Origin: Aquatica leii
Taxonomy: Eukaryota > Arthropoda > Insecta > Coleoptera > Lampyridae
NCBI GenBank assembly: GCA_035610365.1
Contig: CM069432.1
Location: forward strand, 110,565,529 to 110,629,528
Reading direction: 5' to 3'
Length of the DNA: 64,000 bases
Position 1 is the first letter of the stretch. Every line of letters begins with the position of its first letter. This document shows positions 23,793 through 33,997 of this stretch, one piece after another. A model generated the notes under the pieces. That model worked only from the letters and a program-made list of their open reading frames with translations, was not told the DNA's origin and did no database searches. Both the position numbers and the translations under genes were made by a program.

Positions 23793-25079
23793 ACCTCAGG
23801 GTATAAAAGGAAAGCAACCATCAAGTAACGATGAATATCTTTTTATTTATTACTGTTTATAGCTAAAATAGTTCTTTTTCCCATTTAAATTAAATTTATG
23901 TCCATATATTTATTATTATAATAATTATTATAATTATTATTATCGTTCGATAAATAAATTATAATTAATTTATCGAAAAGTGGTAAAATTAGAGATTTGG
24001 GGCTCCCTCGAAAATGGTGGGTGATGGAAGAAAACGGAAAACATATTTGGATTCAGGACGTCATTTTATATAAGAATCACCCGGAATAGTGCCAGGGCTC
24101 GATAAAAAATATTTTTTTGCAGACCAGTGTAATCTAACATTTTCTGATGTAACTGTTACATCAAACAATTTATGTTAGGTTACTAAACGTATATAAATGT
24201 TATATTTCAAAAATGAGTTAATAAACTAACATTCTCTGATATTAAGGGTACATTAATGTTACATAAAACAATTTAAGTTAATATAAGGTTGCCGTATTTT
24301 TATAAATATGATATCACTGTAACAGATTTGTTTAGTGGGAATTGTCAGTTGAGTTATATTTAGTTTGATTGTAAAATGCTACCATATTACTGGTTAGCAT
24401 AAATAAAACTAACAACTAAATATGTCAGTATTTTAAAATTAAAATAAGTATAATTAAACTTACGTTTATACATGGTAACATTTGTTAAATATTATAAACA
24501 TATATCAATATTATAAATAATGTTCTTGAAGATTTTTAGAAAGTTTTTCTAATATTGATTTTACAACGTAATCCTGGTCATTAAGGCGTTTTTGCAATGA
24601 TTTTAATTGAGTGTAATGTAAATGTAAATATATCTTTTGTGAAACGTTGAAAAAATTTAAAAATGTTTTCTTGTTGATTGGGAATTTGTTTTTATTCAGT
24701 ACTGCTTCTAATCTAGTTTTAATTTTTTTCCTTTACTGCCTGAAATCAGATAAATTTTGTTCTTTGCGATTTCAACAGATTATTGCTGTCCCACAGCCCA
24801 CAATGCCATACCGCGCTTTTTTAATGCATTGATAGAGACAGGTAAAAACGATTGTTGTGCTTTCATATGCAGTAAATTATGGTTGACGCTTGAATTTGTT
24901 AACAAATAATAAACTGTAAATCACTATATAAAACTGTTTAAGATTATTAGCATAAAAATAGCTTCTATGTCCCCGGCAAGTGATGACAAGCTCTAGGGGA
25001 ATAAAAGATAATTATACTTAAAAAATGGTCAACTTCAATAATAAAAAAATATTATTAAGATGTTATAACTACACAAGGT
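23793..25079. other. Intergenic with a short diverged tandem repeat
   Basis: About 24132-24330 contains two diverged units beginning CTAACATT(T/C)TCTGATRT and including ACATAAAACAATTT and GTATATAAATG-like runs. No gene is supported in the rest. Confidence 0.35.
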
Positions 25080-26443
25080 ACCGTTGATTAACTTATTTAC
25101 ATTTGCAAATAATTATAGGACACATTCAGCGATTCTGTTTAGGGACTAGGACATTTTAACACCGCCGATTGAACGCCACCTTTTGAGCTCCGGCCGATTG
25201 GCCGCTGGGACATTTGAACGCTAACGTTGTTTGATTACCGGACGGTTGCTCGCCGGGCATTGGCATCTATTTGTACATAAAATCATTTTAACGAAAATAT
25301 ATTTTTTTTGTCAATAGGCAAATAACGATACGAACTTAGAAATTAATACAAAAGTTTAATTAAGACAATGGGTACAAATTTTTAATCATTCTTTAATGAT
25401 TGCAGCAATATCAACACTATCTGACAATTTTTTATTGAAAAATAGTATTGTTATTGGTATATCGTCAACTTCTTGAAAATTAGTGTCTATTATAATTGCG
25501 TATCTACGAGGATTACCTAGGATTAAGACCACTTAAGTTTAGAACCATATACAAAAAGAATTTTCTTTATTGTTATTGTATTGTTAAACAATGACTACGA
25601 TAACCGCGACAGAATAAGTATTTACGAGGTATTGCCCATAAATTTCAGATTAATGCATGATTATATTTTATTTGTAAATAAATTTATATATTGGACGAAA
25701 GTTTCTACTTTTTAATACTTTGCAGCTCGTATTGAAATTTTGCTTTAGAAATAGAATTTTTATAAATATATTTCTCTAATGCTTAAATTAACACTTATTA
25801 TAGTTATATTACAAATATGTTACATGATGTTATTACTTACATTAATTAATTAATAAATTAAGATAAATATTTATTTTTGAATATATATTTTTTCTAATTG
25901 TCTACCATAATTAATTAAATATAACTCCGTTTAATTATTTATCAAAATTGTAATTGTCGTTAAAATCGGCGGCGTTCAAAAGTTTCAGCGTTCAATTTTC
26001 CGATGTTCAAACGACGGCGTTCAAATGGCGGTGTTTAATCGGCGGCGATCAAATGACCGAGTCTGTTTATGCCATGTGCGAGACACGTAACATGAAGCCT
26101 GTTAGGATAAGAAATCTTAAGTGTGCTTTCACCATGTAGGGTGCCGCGTCGGTGACAAGCAAAAATAATACTTTAGTATTTATTATATTAAATAAAGATT
26201 TTTTGGTTGGTATTCATTATTTTCTTATGTACAAAATAAGATGTGTTAATGACGTACGTTTTATTGAGAGCATCTAAAAAGTAGTTCTTAGATGTACCAA
26301 TTGGTTTTTCACAGAACTTACAAAAAATGGTGTTTCCGTCAGTTATATAAATTTCATTGTCTGTATTATACGTTTTAATCCCCGTATTCAATTCACTTAA
26401 AATTTGATACAGTTAGTTTAGACATCTTAATTAGTGCAAAGAT
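25080..26443 (-). pseudogene. CGGBP1-type hAT transposase remnant, split by a MITE
   Basis: On the minus strand 26391-26188 gives a BED-like zinc finger (DGNTIFCKFCEKPI). After a break, 26165-26070 reads LVTDAAPYMVKA and a C..HM/LAHGINR-like block, typical of hAT transposases related to CGGBP1. The coding sense resumes beyond the MITE at 25135 (AECVL.LFANVNKLI). Frames are broken at several points. The sequence begins next to the GTCAAATC duplication of the outer hAT. Confidence 0.55.
25142..26063. mobile_element. GC-rich MITE with GAACGCC repeats
   Basis: Flanked by TGTTTA on both sides (25136-25141 and 26064-26069), inside hAT coding sequence that continues across it. The ends are imperfect inverted repeats: GACTAGGACATTT at left, GACTCGGTCATTT at right (reversed). 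About 120 bp at each end consists of tandem units of the type (C)GCCGATTGAACGCC and CATTTGAACGC, very GC-rich against the AT-rich core and flanks. The core has no coding capacity. Confidence 0.7.
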
Positions 26444-26451
26444 GTCAAATC
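26444..26451. repeat. Left 8 bp target duplication of the outer hAT
   Basis: GTCAAATC, matching 41752-41759. Confidence 0.75.
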
Positions 26452-27351
26452 TGGAGGTAGGTAAAATAGTTTTTAAAACCTATTTAAAATGCAAAATAGA
26501 AAATACATTTGTTAAATCTATTTAAAATACAAAATGGAAAATTGTTTCTATTAAACTATTTAAAATACAAAATAAAAAATGGGTATTTTAAATAGATTTA
26601 AAAATACAAAATAGTTTAAAATAGCCAATGACTAACTTATTTGTTTCAAACACATTGATAACATTACTGTGCCAAGAGGTTACTGTTTAGTTTACTGATA
26701 AACAGTTTCTCAAATGTTTCATTCTTCATAAACTTGCATTTGGGTCTTTGGGTCTAACCTCTCAACTAGAGCTGAGAAGAAGGAAATGAACTATTGAATT
26801 TTATAAATAACATCTTGACGCCTTGATATTGATACAACCTATTAAAGTTTGTATCATTGTTTTGCAGTAATTGCAGTCCCTGAAGCTGCAAATTGTTATT
26901 TCCCAATTGAGAAACAGGACTAGTGCTATCACTGCTGGGTTTATCACTAGGCCGGTAAGCCCAGGCACACAATTGCTAGGAGTTGCGACCTATTAATTAT
27001 TATACTAACTGTTTATATATTAATATTTGGTTCAATTATAGAGACTATTGCTCAAATTACGTTCATAAGTGATTTTTATACAATAAAAAGTTCATTGTCA
27101 TCATAAGGATTAATTTTTTTTGGAAACATTGTCGATTTGACCACCTTCCTTGTCATTAATAGAGAGCGACAAAAATTCTTGGGTTTAGGCTAGGAGCGTC
27201 CACACTTTAAATACGGCACTGAGTACTATTCTTATCAAATAGGAAGTATTTATTCGTTAACTGATCAGAGGAAGCTTCTATTACTTTAACTCCATCATTA
27301 ACACATTCTTTTCTAACGAGAGAATCTCTAGTTCGTTGAAAAACAATTGCT

Positions 27352-27357
27352 GAAGTT
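27352..27357. repeat. Left 6 bp target duplication of the Polinton
   Basis: GAAGTT, matching 41231-41236. Confidence 0.9.
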
Positions 27358-27870
27358 AGTAGAATATGGGCGACGCAATCTTGAACTTTCACTTTCACTG
27401 ACGTCATTACTGACCTCGCCATAAACGTGAATAAGCTGGTTTTTTTTTTGAGAAAGTTTGTTTTGTCTTTCACATTTTTTCTCTCTCTCACATTCTTTCT
27501 CTCTCTCACATTTTTTCTCTCTCATACATTTTTCTTTCTCACACATTCTTTCTCTCTCACACATTTTTTCTCTCACACATTTTTCTCTCTCACGCATTTT
27601 TTCTCTCTCTCACATTGTTTTCATGTTACGTCATCGCATAATCGGTAATTTTGTATGCGTCATAGATTCGAATAAGAATTTTAATTTAAAAAAAGCTGAG
27701 AGTGTACCCGGACTCGAACCCGGGCTCCTCGATTACGAAGCAGCGAGTATAACCACTACACCAATTCGACTGTTTAGTTTAAACCCATAATTGTAAATAA
27801 GATAGTCAAAATTAAAAAATATAATTTGTTTTATAAAAAAATAGTACTAAAATGGCGAAATATATTTTAG
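27358..27870. repeat. Polinton left terminal inverted repeat
   Basis: Matches 40718-41230 in inverse orientation with scattered differences. From the tip inward: a unique block (27358-27440), a (TCTCTCTCACAT) type low-complexity array (27478-27617), a unique block, a tRNA-like segment (27704-27776) and an AT-rich inner part. Homology fades after ATATTTTAG at 27870. Confidence 0.9.
27704..27776 (-). other. tRNA-like segment with Pol III A and B boxes, left TIR
   Basis: The minus strand carries an A box TGGTGTAGTGG and a B box GGTTCGAGTCC at tRNA-like spacing, with a near-perfect T arm (CC.GG around TTCGAGT). The first seven and last seven bases do not pair into an acceptor stem and the anticodon stem is poor, so a functional tRNA is unlikely. 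The mirror copy is at 40818-40890. Confidence 0.6.
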
Positions 27871-28084
27871 AAAAATGTAAAACTACTAGATTACTTATAT
27901 AGTTGCCCGAAAGGCAAAATGATTGAATCATTAACCTGTTTTTCTAATGAATCACGTGTCAAACATTTTTACAAGAAATACTTTTTAACATTCTTCCCCA
28001 CCAAAGATATAAAAGCACGTCTATAATAAACATTGTTTAGTTTTTGTTAACGATTCTAACAAGTACTTCATTTTAAAAGTTGTG

Positions 28085-28885
28085 ATGGCAGCTAAAACAG
28101 CACAACGTGATGTAAAAAAATTTGCACCCTGTTCTAAACGCCAAGATGGGAAGAAAAATTATAGGTCACCAGCATCGCCAGTGTACGTTCCTAACGCTAA
28201 AGATTACACTCTGTTTAAAGAAGCCAAAAAATCATACGGTATCGACAGCTCAGAAGATAAATCAAAATTAGAAATACGCGAAAAACACGAATTGTTTAAT
28301 GAGGTATCAGTTCCATTAAATCACAGTTATTTAAAAATTGCGCGTTTAGGAATAGATATTTATAATGATTTCAGACCTTGTCTGAAAATAATAAAGTCCG
28401 GTTTTAATTCGGGGGTGTACTTTACATTGTCGCAATTTATAGAGTTTCTAAGTGTATTGGATAACATGACAGAAGACCAGCATTACAAAGATGTGGGAAA
28501 ATATGATCTTGAAAATTATATAGTGCACACAACTGATGTGAACGCTGTTAGATTTGTGCCTAAAAATGTGGAAGAAAAATTTCAATTGTATGTAGGCCTT
28601 AGTTCGTTACAAGCTATTAGAAAAATTAAATCTTATTTTACGTCACTACTAAGCGACCGAGAAAACTGTGACTGTCCTTTTCAAGAATTTATATACGATG
28701 TGGTAAATTTTGTAGATGCAAAGAAAAAACAAGAAGCCTGTTATGAAGATTTCGTAGAAGTTCTCGAAGAAAAGTATCAGAAAAATTTTATGTTATTCGA
28801 ATTAGTTCACAAATTTCCAAATTTTATGAACATTACGGTAAAGGATTATATGGAAACATATGATGACTGTTTTTTGTATATATAA
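28085..28885 (+). CDS. Polinton protein of unknown function, 266 aa
   Basis: An intact frame from ATG 28085 (the preceding GTG is not needed) to 28885. The start is basic (AAKTAQRDVKKFAPCSKRQ), then a mixed alpha/beta-looking body, with an acidic, aromatic C terminus (DYMETYDDCFLYI). It contains ENCDCPFQEF in the middle but no motif I can name. It is the first gene inside the left TIR and reads toward the ATPase; a run of A with AATAAA-like sequence follows at 28920-28950. By position it could be a virion or replication accessory protein; that is inference. Confidence 0.75.
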   Translation: MAAKTAQRDVKKFAPCSKRQDGKKNYRSPASPVYVPNAKDYTLFKEAKKSYGIDSSEDKSKLEIREKHELFNEVSVPLNHSYLKIARLGIDIYNDFRPCLKIIKSGFNSGVYFTLSQFIEFLSVLDNMTEDQHYKDVGKYDLENYIVHTTDVNAVRFVPKNVEEKFQLYVGLSSLQAIRKIKSYFTSLLSDRENCDCPFQEFIYDVVNFVDAKKKQEACYEDFVEVLEEKYQKNFMLFELVHKFPNFMNITVKDYMETYDDCFLYI

Positions 28886-29024
28886 TATAGTATTTAACTA
28901 TAATATTACATGTAGGTAATACAAAAAAAAATATATAACTAATAAAAATAAAGATTATCTTTCTTATATAAAACTTGTTTTATTTTGAATGTAGTTAGTC
29001 TTCGTTAAGATATCGACCATTAAC

Positions 29025-29660
29025 ATGTATCAATTTCAGCATCCTTTCTCAGCGATTTTTGCAGGACCTTCTGGTTGTGGTAAATCTTACTTTATTGTAA
29101 ACTTTATAAAAAATATGAATGTTTGTGAGACTAAATTTGAAAACGTTGTATGGTTTTATGATGAGTGGCAACCGTTGTATAAAGATTTGCCAAAAATCAA
29201 ATGTCAAGAAGGATTACCGTCTATGGATGCGTTTGATGGAAGAGAACCTAACTTAATAATCATTGACGATTTAATGCGCGAAGCGAACAGTGCTGTTGTA
29301 GATATATTTACTAAAGGTTGTCATCATAGAAACCTCACCGTATTTTTCCTAACTCAAAACGTCTTTCACCAAAATAAAGGACAACGCGACATATCATTAA
29401 ATGCCCATTACATAATTCTATTTAAAAATCCACGAGATAAAGCCCAAATAAAACATTTAACGAGGCAAGTATACCCGGAAAACCCAAAGTTTTTAGAAGA
29501 AGCTTATAACGACGCAACTTCGAATCCACATGGATATTTACTTTTTGATTTAAAACAGGGTACGACTGACATTGTACGTTTTAGAACATCAATTTTTAAC
29601 GAAGACGGCGCATGTTACATTTACATTCCTAAAAAAGGGTTTAAGTTCAGACAAATTTGA
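29025..29660 (+). CDS. Polinton genome-packaging ATPase (FtsK/HerA, A32-like)
   Basis: 211 aa, intact. Walker A at residues 15-22 (GPSGCGKS, within FAGPSGCGKSYF), Walker B at about 83-89 (NLIIIDDLM), and a sensor-like FFLTQNVFH segment. This is the packaging ATPase family shared by Polintons, adenovirus-like adintoviruses and nucleocytoplasmic large DNA viruses, which drives DNA into the capsid. Its length fits the family. It is flanked by the unknown 266-aa gene and the core protein gene, a standard Polinton order. Confidence 0.93.
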   Translation: MYQFQHPFSAIFAGPSGCGKSYFIVNFIKNMNVCETKFENVVWFYDEWQPLYKDLPKIKCQEGLPSMDAFDGREPNLIIIDDLMREANSAVVDIFTKGCHHRNLTVFFLTQNVFHQNKGQRDISLNAHYIILFKNPRDKAQIKHLTRQVYPENPKFLEEAYNDATSNPHGYLLFDLKQGTTDIVRFRTSIFNEDGACYIYIPKKGFKFRQI

Positions 29661-29693
29661 CATCATTCAATCATAATGACTAAGGTACTCAGC

Positions 29694-29970
29694 TGCTGAA
29701 CTTCTACGGGCTTTGACAAAATTAGGACCTAATAAGCGACAAGTTTTGCTAAAGTGTGCCAGCGATAAGCAAATACATTGTATCTGTGAATGCATCTACA
29801 ATACTTTAAAAGGAAAAGTTCCACTGTCAGGAACGCAGAAGAGACGGCTCTCTCGTCATAAAAACACGTTAAGACGAATAGTAAAACAGGGAGAATCCAT
29901 TAAAAAGAAAAAACAGATTTTATTACAACAAGGAGGCATTTCTACCGTTTCTCTTAGCACCCTTAATTAG
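29694..29970 (+). pseudogene. Polinton basic core protein (adenovirus pX-like), 5' frameshift
   Basis: The frame reads SAAELLRALTKLGPNKRQ, then a conserved CICECIYNTLKGKVPLS block, a Lys/Arg-rich stretch (TQKRRLSRHKNTLRR) and ends KKKQILLQQGG. This is the small basic protein found next to the capsid genes of Polintons and likened to adenovirus core proteins, probably binding DNA in the particle. The natural ATG (29673) is one base out of frame with the body, so the start is frameshifted. A remnant of the following gene (MEHAKKM at about 30001) comes right after. Confidence 0.7.
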
Positions 29971-30000
29971 CGGCGTGTTAGGAAGTCTTTTTTAACTAAT

Positions 30001-30681
30001 ATGGAACACGCTAAAAAGATGATCATTGTTTGTTAAAAACTAATCCTGAACCTACGCAAAACAATGTGTTGTCAGAGTTGGACATCGAAATGAACAAAGT
30101 TTTAGATTCAAAATTGTCAAAAATATCCAATAACCAAAGCAGATGTTAAAGTATTGACTATTCCATCAGGTATACAACGAAAGTCTTTAGACAACGTTTT
30201 TTTAGGACAATTACCTAAACGTTGTATTATTGGATTTGTGTCGAATAAAGCGTTCAATGGGGATTACGCTACCAACCCGTTTCATTTTCATGATTATAAA
30301 ATTAATTACCTGTCTTTGTATATTGATGGCCAGCAAATTCCGTCAAAACCACTACAACCGGATTTTACAAAATCAGGCTTGTACGTGCGAGCATACCATA
30401 CTTTATACTCCGGAACCGGCATTCATTTCTTAAATGAAGGAAATGATATATCTCGAGAAGATTACCCTAAAGGTTACTGTTTAATGACTTTTGATTTAAC
30501 ACCGGATTTATCGGCAAATGCAAATACACATTGAAATCTTGTAAAAAATGGGTCGTTGCGCATAGAAGTCGGATTCGAAGATGCGTTAAGTGAAACTATA
30601 AACTGTTTAGTTTACGCAGAATTTGACAATGTCATAGAAATTGATAAACATAGAAATGTAATGGTAGATTTTAGTAGTTAA
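30001..30681 (+). pseudogene. Polinton major capsid protein (F54H12.2-like), N-terminally deleted
   Basis: The 30154-30534 frame has the conserved capsid segment VLTIPSGIQRKSLDNVFLG and DYATNPFHFHDYKINYLSLY, known in insect annotations as F54H12.2-like and belonging to the double-jelly-roll capsid. A TGA at 30532 is followed in frame by its last part (SLRIEVGFEDALSETINCL) to a stop near 30681. The N-terminal several hundred residues are missing. At 30001-30115 an unrelated upstream gene fragment (MEHAKKM..., VLSELDIEMNKVLDSKLS) is joined directly to the capsid segment, which points to an internal deletion. Confidence 0.85.
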
Positions 30682-30731
30682 GAATACTCGACACTTTATT
30701 CAACTTAGTTATTAATTAACACTCAAGAAGA

Positions 30732-30983
30732 ATGGACGCGTTTGTTGATTTGCAAGGTTTTCGTGGAGAAGACAAAAAATTTATTCCTAAAGAAGTTACA
30801 GTTGTTTCGTCAGATGGTGACTATTGCGAAGTTTTGCTCATAAAGCCACCAAGGCCTTATTCTACTTTGCCAAAATCAGTGAAAAACGGAGTTTATTATT
30901 TGGAAAATTATTTTCATGATCTAAAATGGAGTACTGGATACATAAATTATGAAAATTGTTACGCCCTGAGCAAATTTTTCTAA
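30732..30983 (+). CDS. Small DxQGF-domain protein
   Basis: 83 aa beginning MDAFVDLQGFRGEDKKFIPKE, then ...LENYFHDLKWSTGYINYE. This pattern (FVD.QGF...FI.KE....W..G...Y) occurs in many short proteins of insect mobile elements, including Polinton-type ones; I associate it with an RNase-H-like fold but cannot show it. Usual copies are longer; here TAA follows ALSKFF, while the next frame stays open to about 31064 (NPALSDSFKLDVWESAV), so a frameshift may have shortened it. Confidence 0.55.
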   Translation: MDAFVDLQGFRGEDKKFIPKEVTVVSSDGDYCEVLLIKPPRPYSTLPKSVKNGVYYLENYFHDLKWSTGYINYENCYALSKFF

Positions 30984-31064
30984 ATCCGGCACTGTCTGAT
31001 TCATTTAAGTTAGACGTGTGGGAATCTGCTGTTACTAATTTCACGCTTAATTATGTTACATTTT

Positions 31065-32782
31065 AAAGTCGATAATTTGTAATTTATGAGTAATTAAGAG
31101 CGTATTATTTTCGCTTAATACGTGATTAAATGCTGCTTTTCTACAAGACCTTATAAATATTTTTGTTTAAAATATCATATTACTCGAGCGTTCTCACGAG
31201 TTTGCTGACGAATTTATTTTGTTATCGTGTGACGTCATTATGACCTTAGATTCTTTCGATTCCTTCTTTAATTAGTTCCTGACAAACTCTTGTTGAGGTC
31301 ACTTCGAAAATTTACTGTACCTTGGAAGTACTAACGTTTACTTAAACACGGTGATTTTACCGGATATTACGTTGAAACTTTCCTAACTTTTAGTATATCT
31401 ACGGAACCTGTTTCTTTCCTAAAATTACTAAAAATCGTATATTTACGGCTATAAGTTACTTTAAGTTTTAAAAGTGTACTTAGTTTTCTTAACGCTGGAT
31501 TATTATACCCAGGTAAAGTACTTAGTTTTTGCTTTATTTAGTTAATCTGACTTCGCTTCTCTCCCTACTTTTTATAGCGGGTTTTTCTTCCGACGAAATT
31601 GTTCTAATTCATATGAACGTTTCCTCCAACGGATGGTTTACTCCACGTGTGAGAGTTCCTTTGTTCATCTGTAAACTCTACTAACGCTACGCTGAGAAGT
31701 CAACTTCGATTGCACCAACTGACGCTAAGTGGAAAAAAAAACAACCATTAACCTTCGTTCTATTGTGAATAAATTCATATTTGTGCAAATCTCAAAGATT
31801 TATTTTCTACATTGAACTTTTAATCAAAATCCTACTTGCTTAATCAACTTTAGAAATTCAAAAAAACTTTTCTTTATACTTTAAAATTTTACAATTTCCT
31901 TTTTTTTGCTATTTAAAATTCACTTTTGTTATTTAAACTTTGGCTTGATTTACTTAATTTAATTTCTCTTTGTTTCTATAAGAAGTTGTTATCTGATTTA
32001 CCTTGAATTTTTTTTTGTTGACTTATAACGTAATTGTAACTAGTAAACTTGAACTTAACTCGAATTCTCGGCTGTTATCTGCCGACAGCCAATTGTTTGT
32101 TTTAAATATTTTATTTAAGGAAACTTCGACTGGAAATACCGTGCACGGAGTTCCATCAGCGAAGTAATAAGGTAAGATTTTTTTTTGTATTTCAAATTTG
32201 AAATTACTGTCTTGTCGAATAACGATCGCTGCCCCAAATTAAATTTTTTGTTGTTTGTTTTGCGAACCTAACGTAATTAAATCAGTTTTACTACTTTTGT
32301 TTTAACACAAGGTAATTTAGATCCTGTATTTTTGTAATATTTGAAATCCAGTATCGTTTGTTTTACTCAACTTGTTTGCATAATTCAAAATTGAATATTT
32401 TATTAATTATTTTGTAAATTGCTATTTATTCTAAATTCATTATATTTACATCAAATTTACTGATTGCTATTTATTGCTTAACATTTCCCGTTTTTTTCTC
32501 TTTCAGCAACCCTTCGCTACTACTAGAGCCCTGTTAAACTTTTACAATTTACTTAACAGGACCGTAACTAAACAAATTGTGTGGCGCCCATTTCTAACAA
32601 TTTCTAATCACTATTTGACTAATTTTATCTACCACGACATCTTTGATTTAAATATTCCCCTCACAATTTCTAACCCACCCCATTTTGCCTACAAGAACCG
32701 AGCTACTGCGGCCATCGCTCCATTTAAATTTAGTTACCCATAATTCTTACCGTAACAAGATTTTGAAGACGAACTTAGAAAA
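31065..32782. other. Noncoding block inside the Polinton, possible insertion
   Basis: About 1.7 kb without Polinton coding similarity, where other Polintons would have genes. It has splice-like signals (TAAG/GTAAGATTTT near 32170 and CTCTTTCAG near 32505) and a frame at 32474-32743 without recognisable motif, suggestive of a solo LTR. TGTAATTT near 31077 and CCGTAACA near 32758 could be its ends, but no target duplication supports this. Confidence 0.3.
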
Positions 32783-33091
32783 TTGTTGATGCCTTTTAAC
32801 GGTATTTTTGTTAAAGGCTATGAAAAGCAAAACACTTTCAAATTCTTAAGCAAACCGGTAGTTAACATGGAGGGGATGAGTTATCCAACATTTAAAGAAC
32901 TAAAAAAAGAGATGCAAGCAATCAAATGTCTACATCATCACATTGAAAACCCTTCGTGTGCTCGGGAACATGCTTTAATTTTATGTGAGTGGTCAAAGAA
33001 AAATAGCAAAGATGAACGTGATACAAATTCAACAATGTTTGAAGAACATCCCGACCACCAAGAATGTACATCGACTTGTATGTGCTTCTAA
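32783..33091 (+). CDS. Unrecognised Cys/His-rich frame upstream of the protease
   Basis: 102 codons with KPVVNMEGMSYPTFKELK, then a Cys/His-rich tail (IKCLHHHIENPSCAREHA, HPDHQECTSTCMC). It resembles a zinc-binding C-terminal region. It ends just before the protease frame, in a different frame, so it may be a separate gene or a fused N terminus lost by frameshift. I do not recognise the family. Confidence 0.45.
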   Translation: MLMPFNGIFVKGYEKQNTFKFLSKPVVNMEGMSYPTFKELKKEMQAIKCLHHHIENPSCAREHALILCEWSKKNSKDERDTNSTMFEEHPDHQECTSTCMCF

Positions 33092-33104
33092 CCAATTACC
33101 ATGA

Positions 33105-33473
33105 CGTATACAGAGACCTTGTGCTGTTATTGCAAACACCGACCCCTCCTATAAACCTGGTGAACATTGGGCAGCGTTTTACATTGATGAATATGGACAT
33201 GGAGAATACTTTGATTCTTTTGGAAGACCACCCCTAGGATATCATAAAAAGTTTTTAGAAAGAAATTGTTGTACTTGGACTTTTAATTGTAAAATTTTAC
33301 AAGATTTTCATTCTGTGTTTTGCGGTCAATATTGTCTGGTATATTTATATTTTAAACTCTGTAACACAAACATGATAGAATTTTTAGTAATATTTAATAA
33401 TGATTTTATAAAAAATGATGTATGCATTAGTTTATTGTATAACTTGTATTTTAAAAAGAAATCAATGTATTAG
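33105..33473 (+). pseudogene. Polinton adenain-type cysteine protease
   Basis: The frame reads CAVIANTDPSYKPGEHWAAF, with the catalytic His in GEHW, then EYFDSFGRPP supplying the acidic residue, and SVFCGQYCLVYLYF with the catalytic Cys; it ends at the TAG at 33471. This is the Ulp1/adenain fold used for capsid protein maturation. A TGA at 33102-33104 cuts the conserved N-terminal NQLP.RIQRP segment from the rest and no ATG lies between, so the gene looks broken by one nonsense change. Confidence 0.85.
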
Positions 33474-33997
33474 ATGTTTTATAATATTTATAGTACATTA
33501 ATAAAAAATAAACAAAAGAGTAAATTGAAATTTAAGTGTTTTATTGAAAGACAAATATTTAATCATATACAAATAGAATGATAAAGTTTGAAGTATTTAA
33601 TAACATATACAAAAATAAGCAGTGAAAAGCAATACATAAAGATTAATTATTTACAAAGAATAAACTATTAACAAAATTACTTATTTAAGAATTAAATAAC
33701 ATTAATAGAATATAAAAGTAAATCAACTAACATGTAATAATAATAACAAAATACTTAAATGTACTTAGATCAAAGCCGTTATTTGCATTTGAAATATTTT
33801 AATTGAAAATTATTTTTAACAAAAACTTTATACAAATACCTAAGAATAAAATTAAAATTACAAAAATCATTGTAACAATAAAAAGCAAAAGATTACCTAT
33901 TTACAAAAAAAAAAATTAAGTATTAAAAAATTACAATATACTAACTAAAATAATTTAAAAAAAAAACAACAACAAACTAAATAAATAAATAAATGAA
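33474..33997. other. AT-rich spacer between convergent Polinton genes
   Basis: Very AT-rich with AATAAA-type signals on both strands, consistent with shared 3' ends of the rightward protease unit and the leftward polymerase. No frame. Confidence 0.5.

Noticed and set aside
20356-23800. 8 bp target duplication for the fold-back element
   Set aside because: ATTACTAT and ACCTCAGG do not match.
27427-27790. Open frames rich in Ser/Leu/Phe/His or Arg/Glu in the left TIR (and mirror frames at 40796-41161)
   Set aside because: They are translations of the TCTCTCTCACAT low-complexity tract and the tRNA-like segment; unit number differs between TIRs.
31077-32760. Solo LTR with TGTAATTT...CCGTAACA ends
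   Set aside because: Flanks show no target duplication, so ends are not supported.
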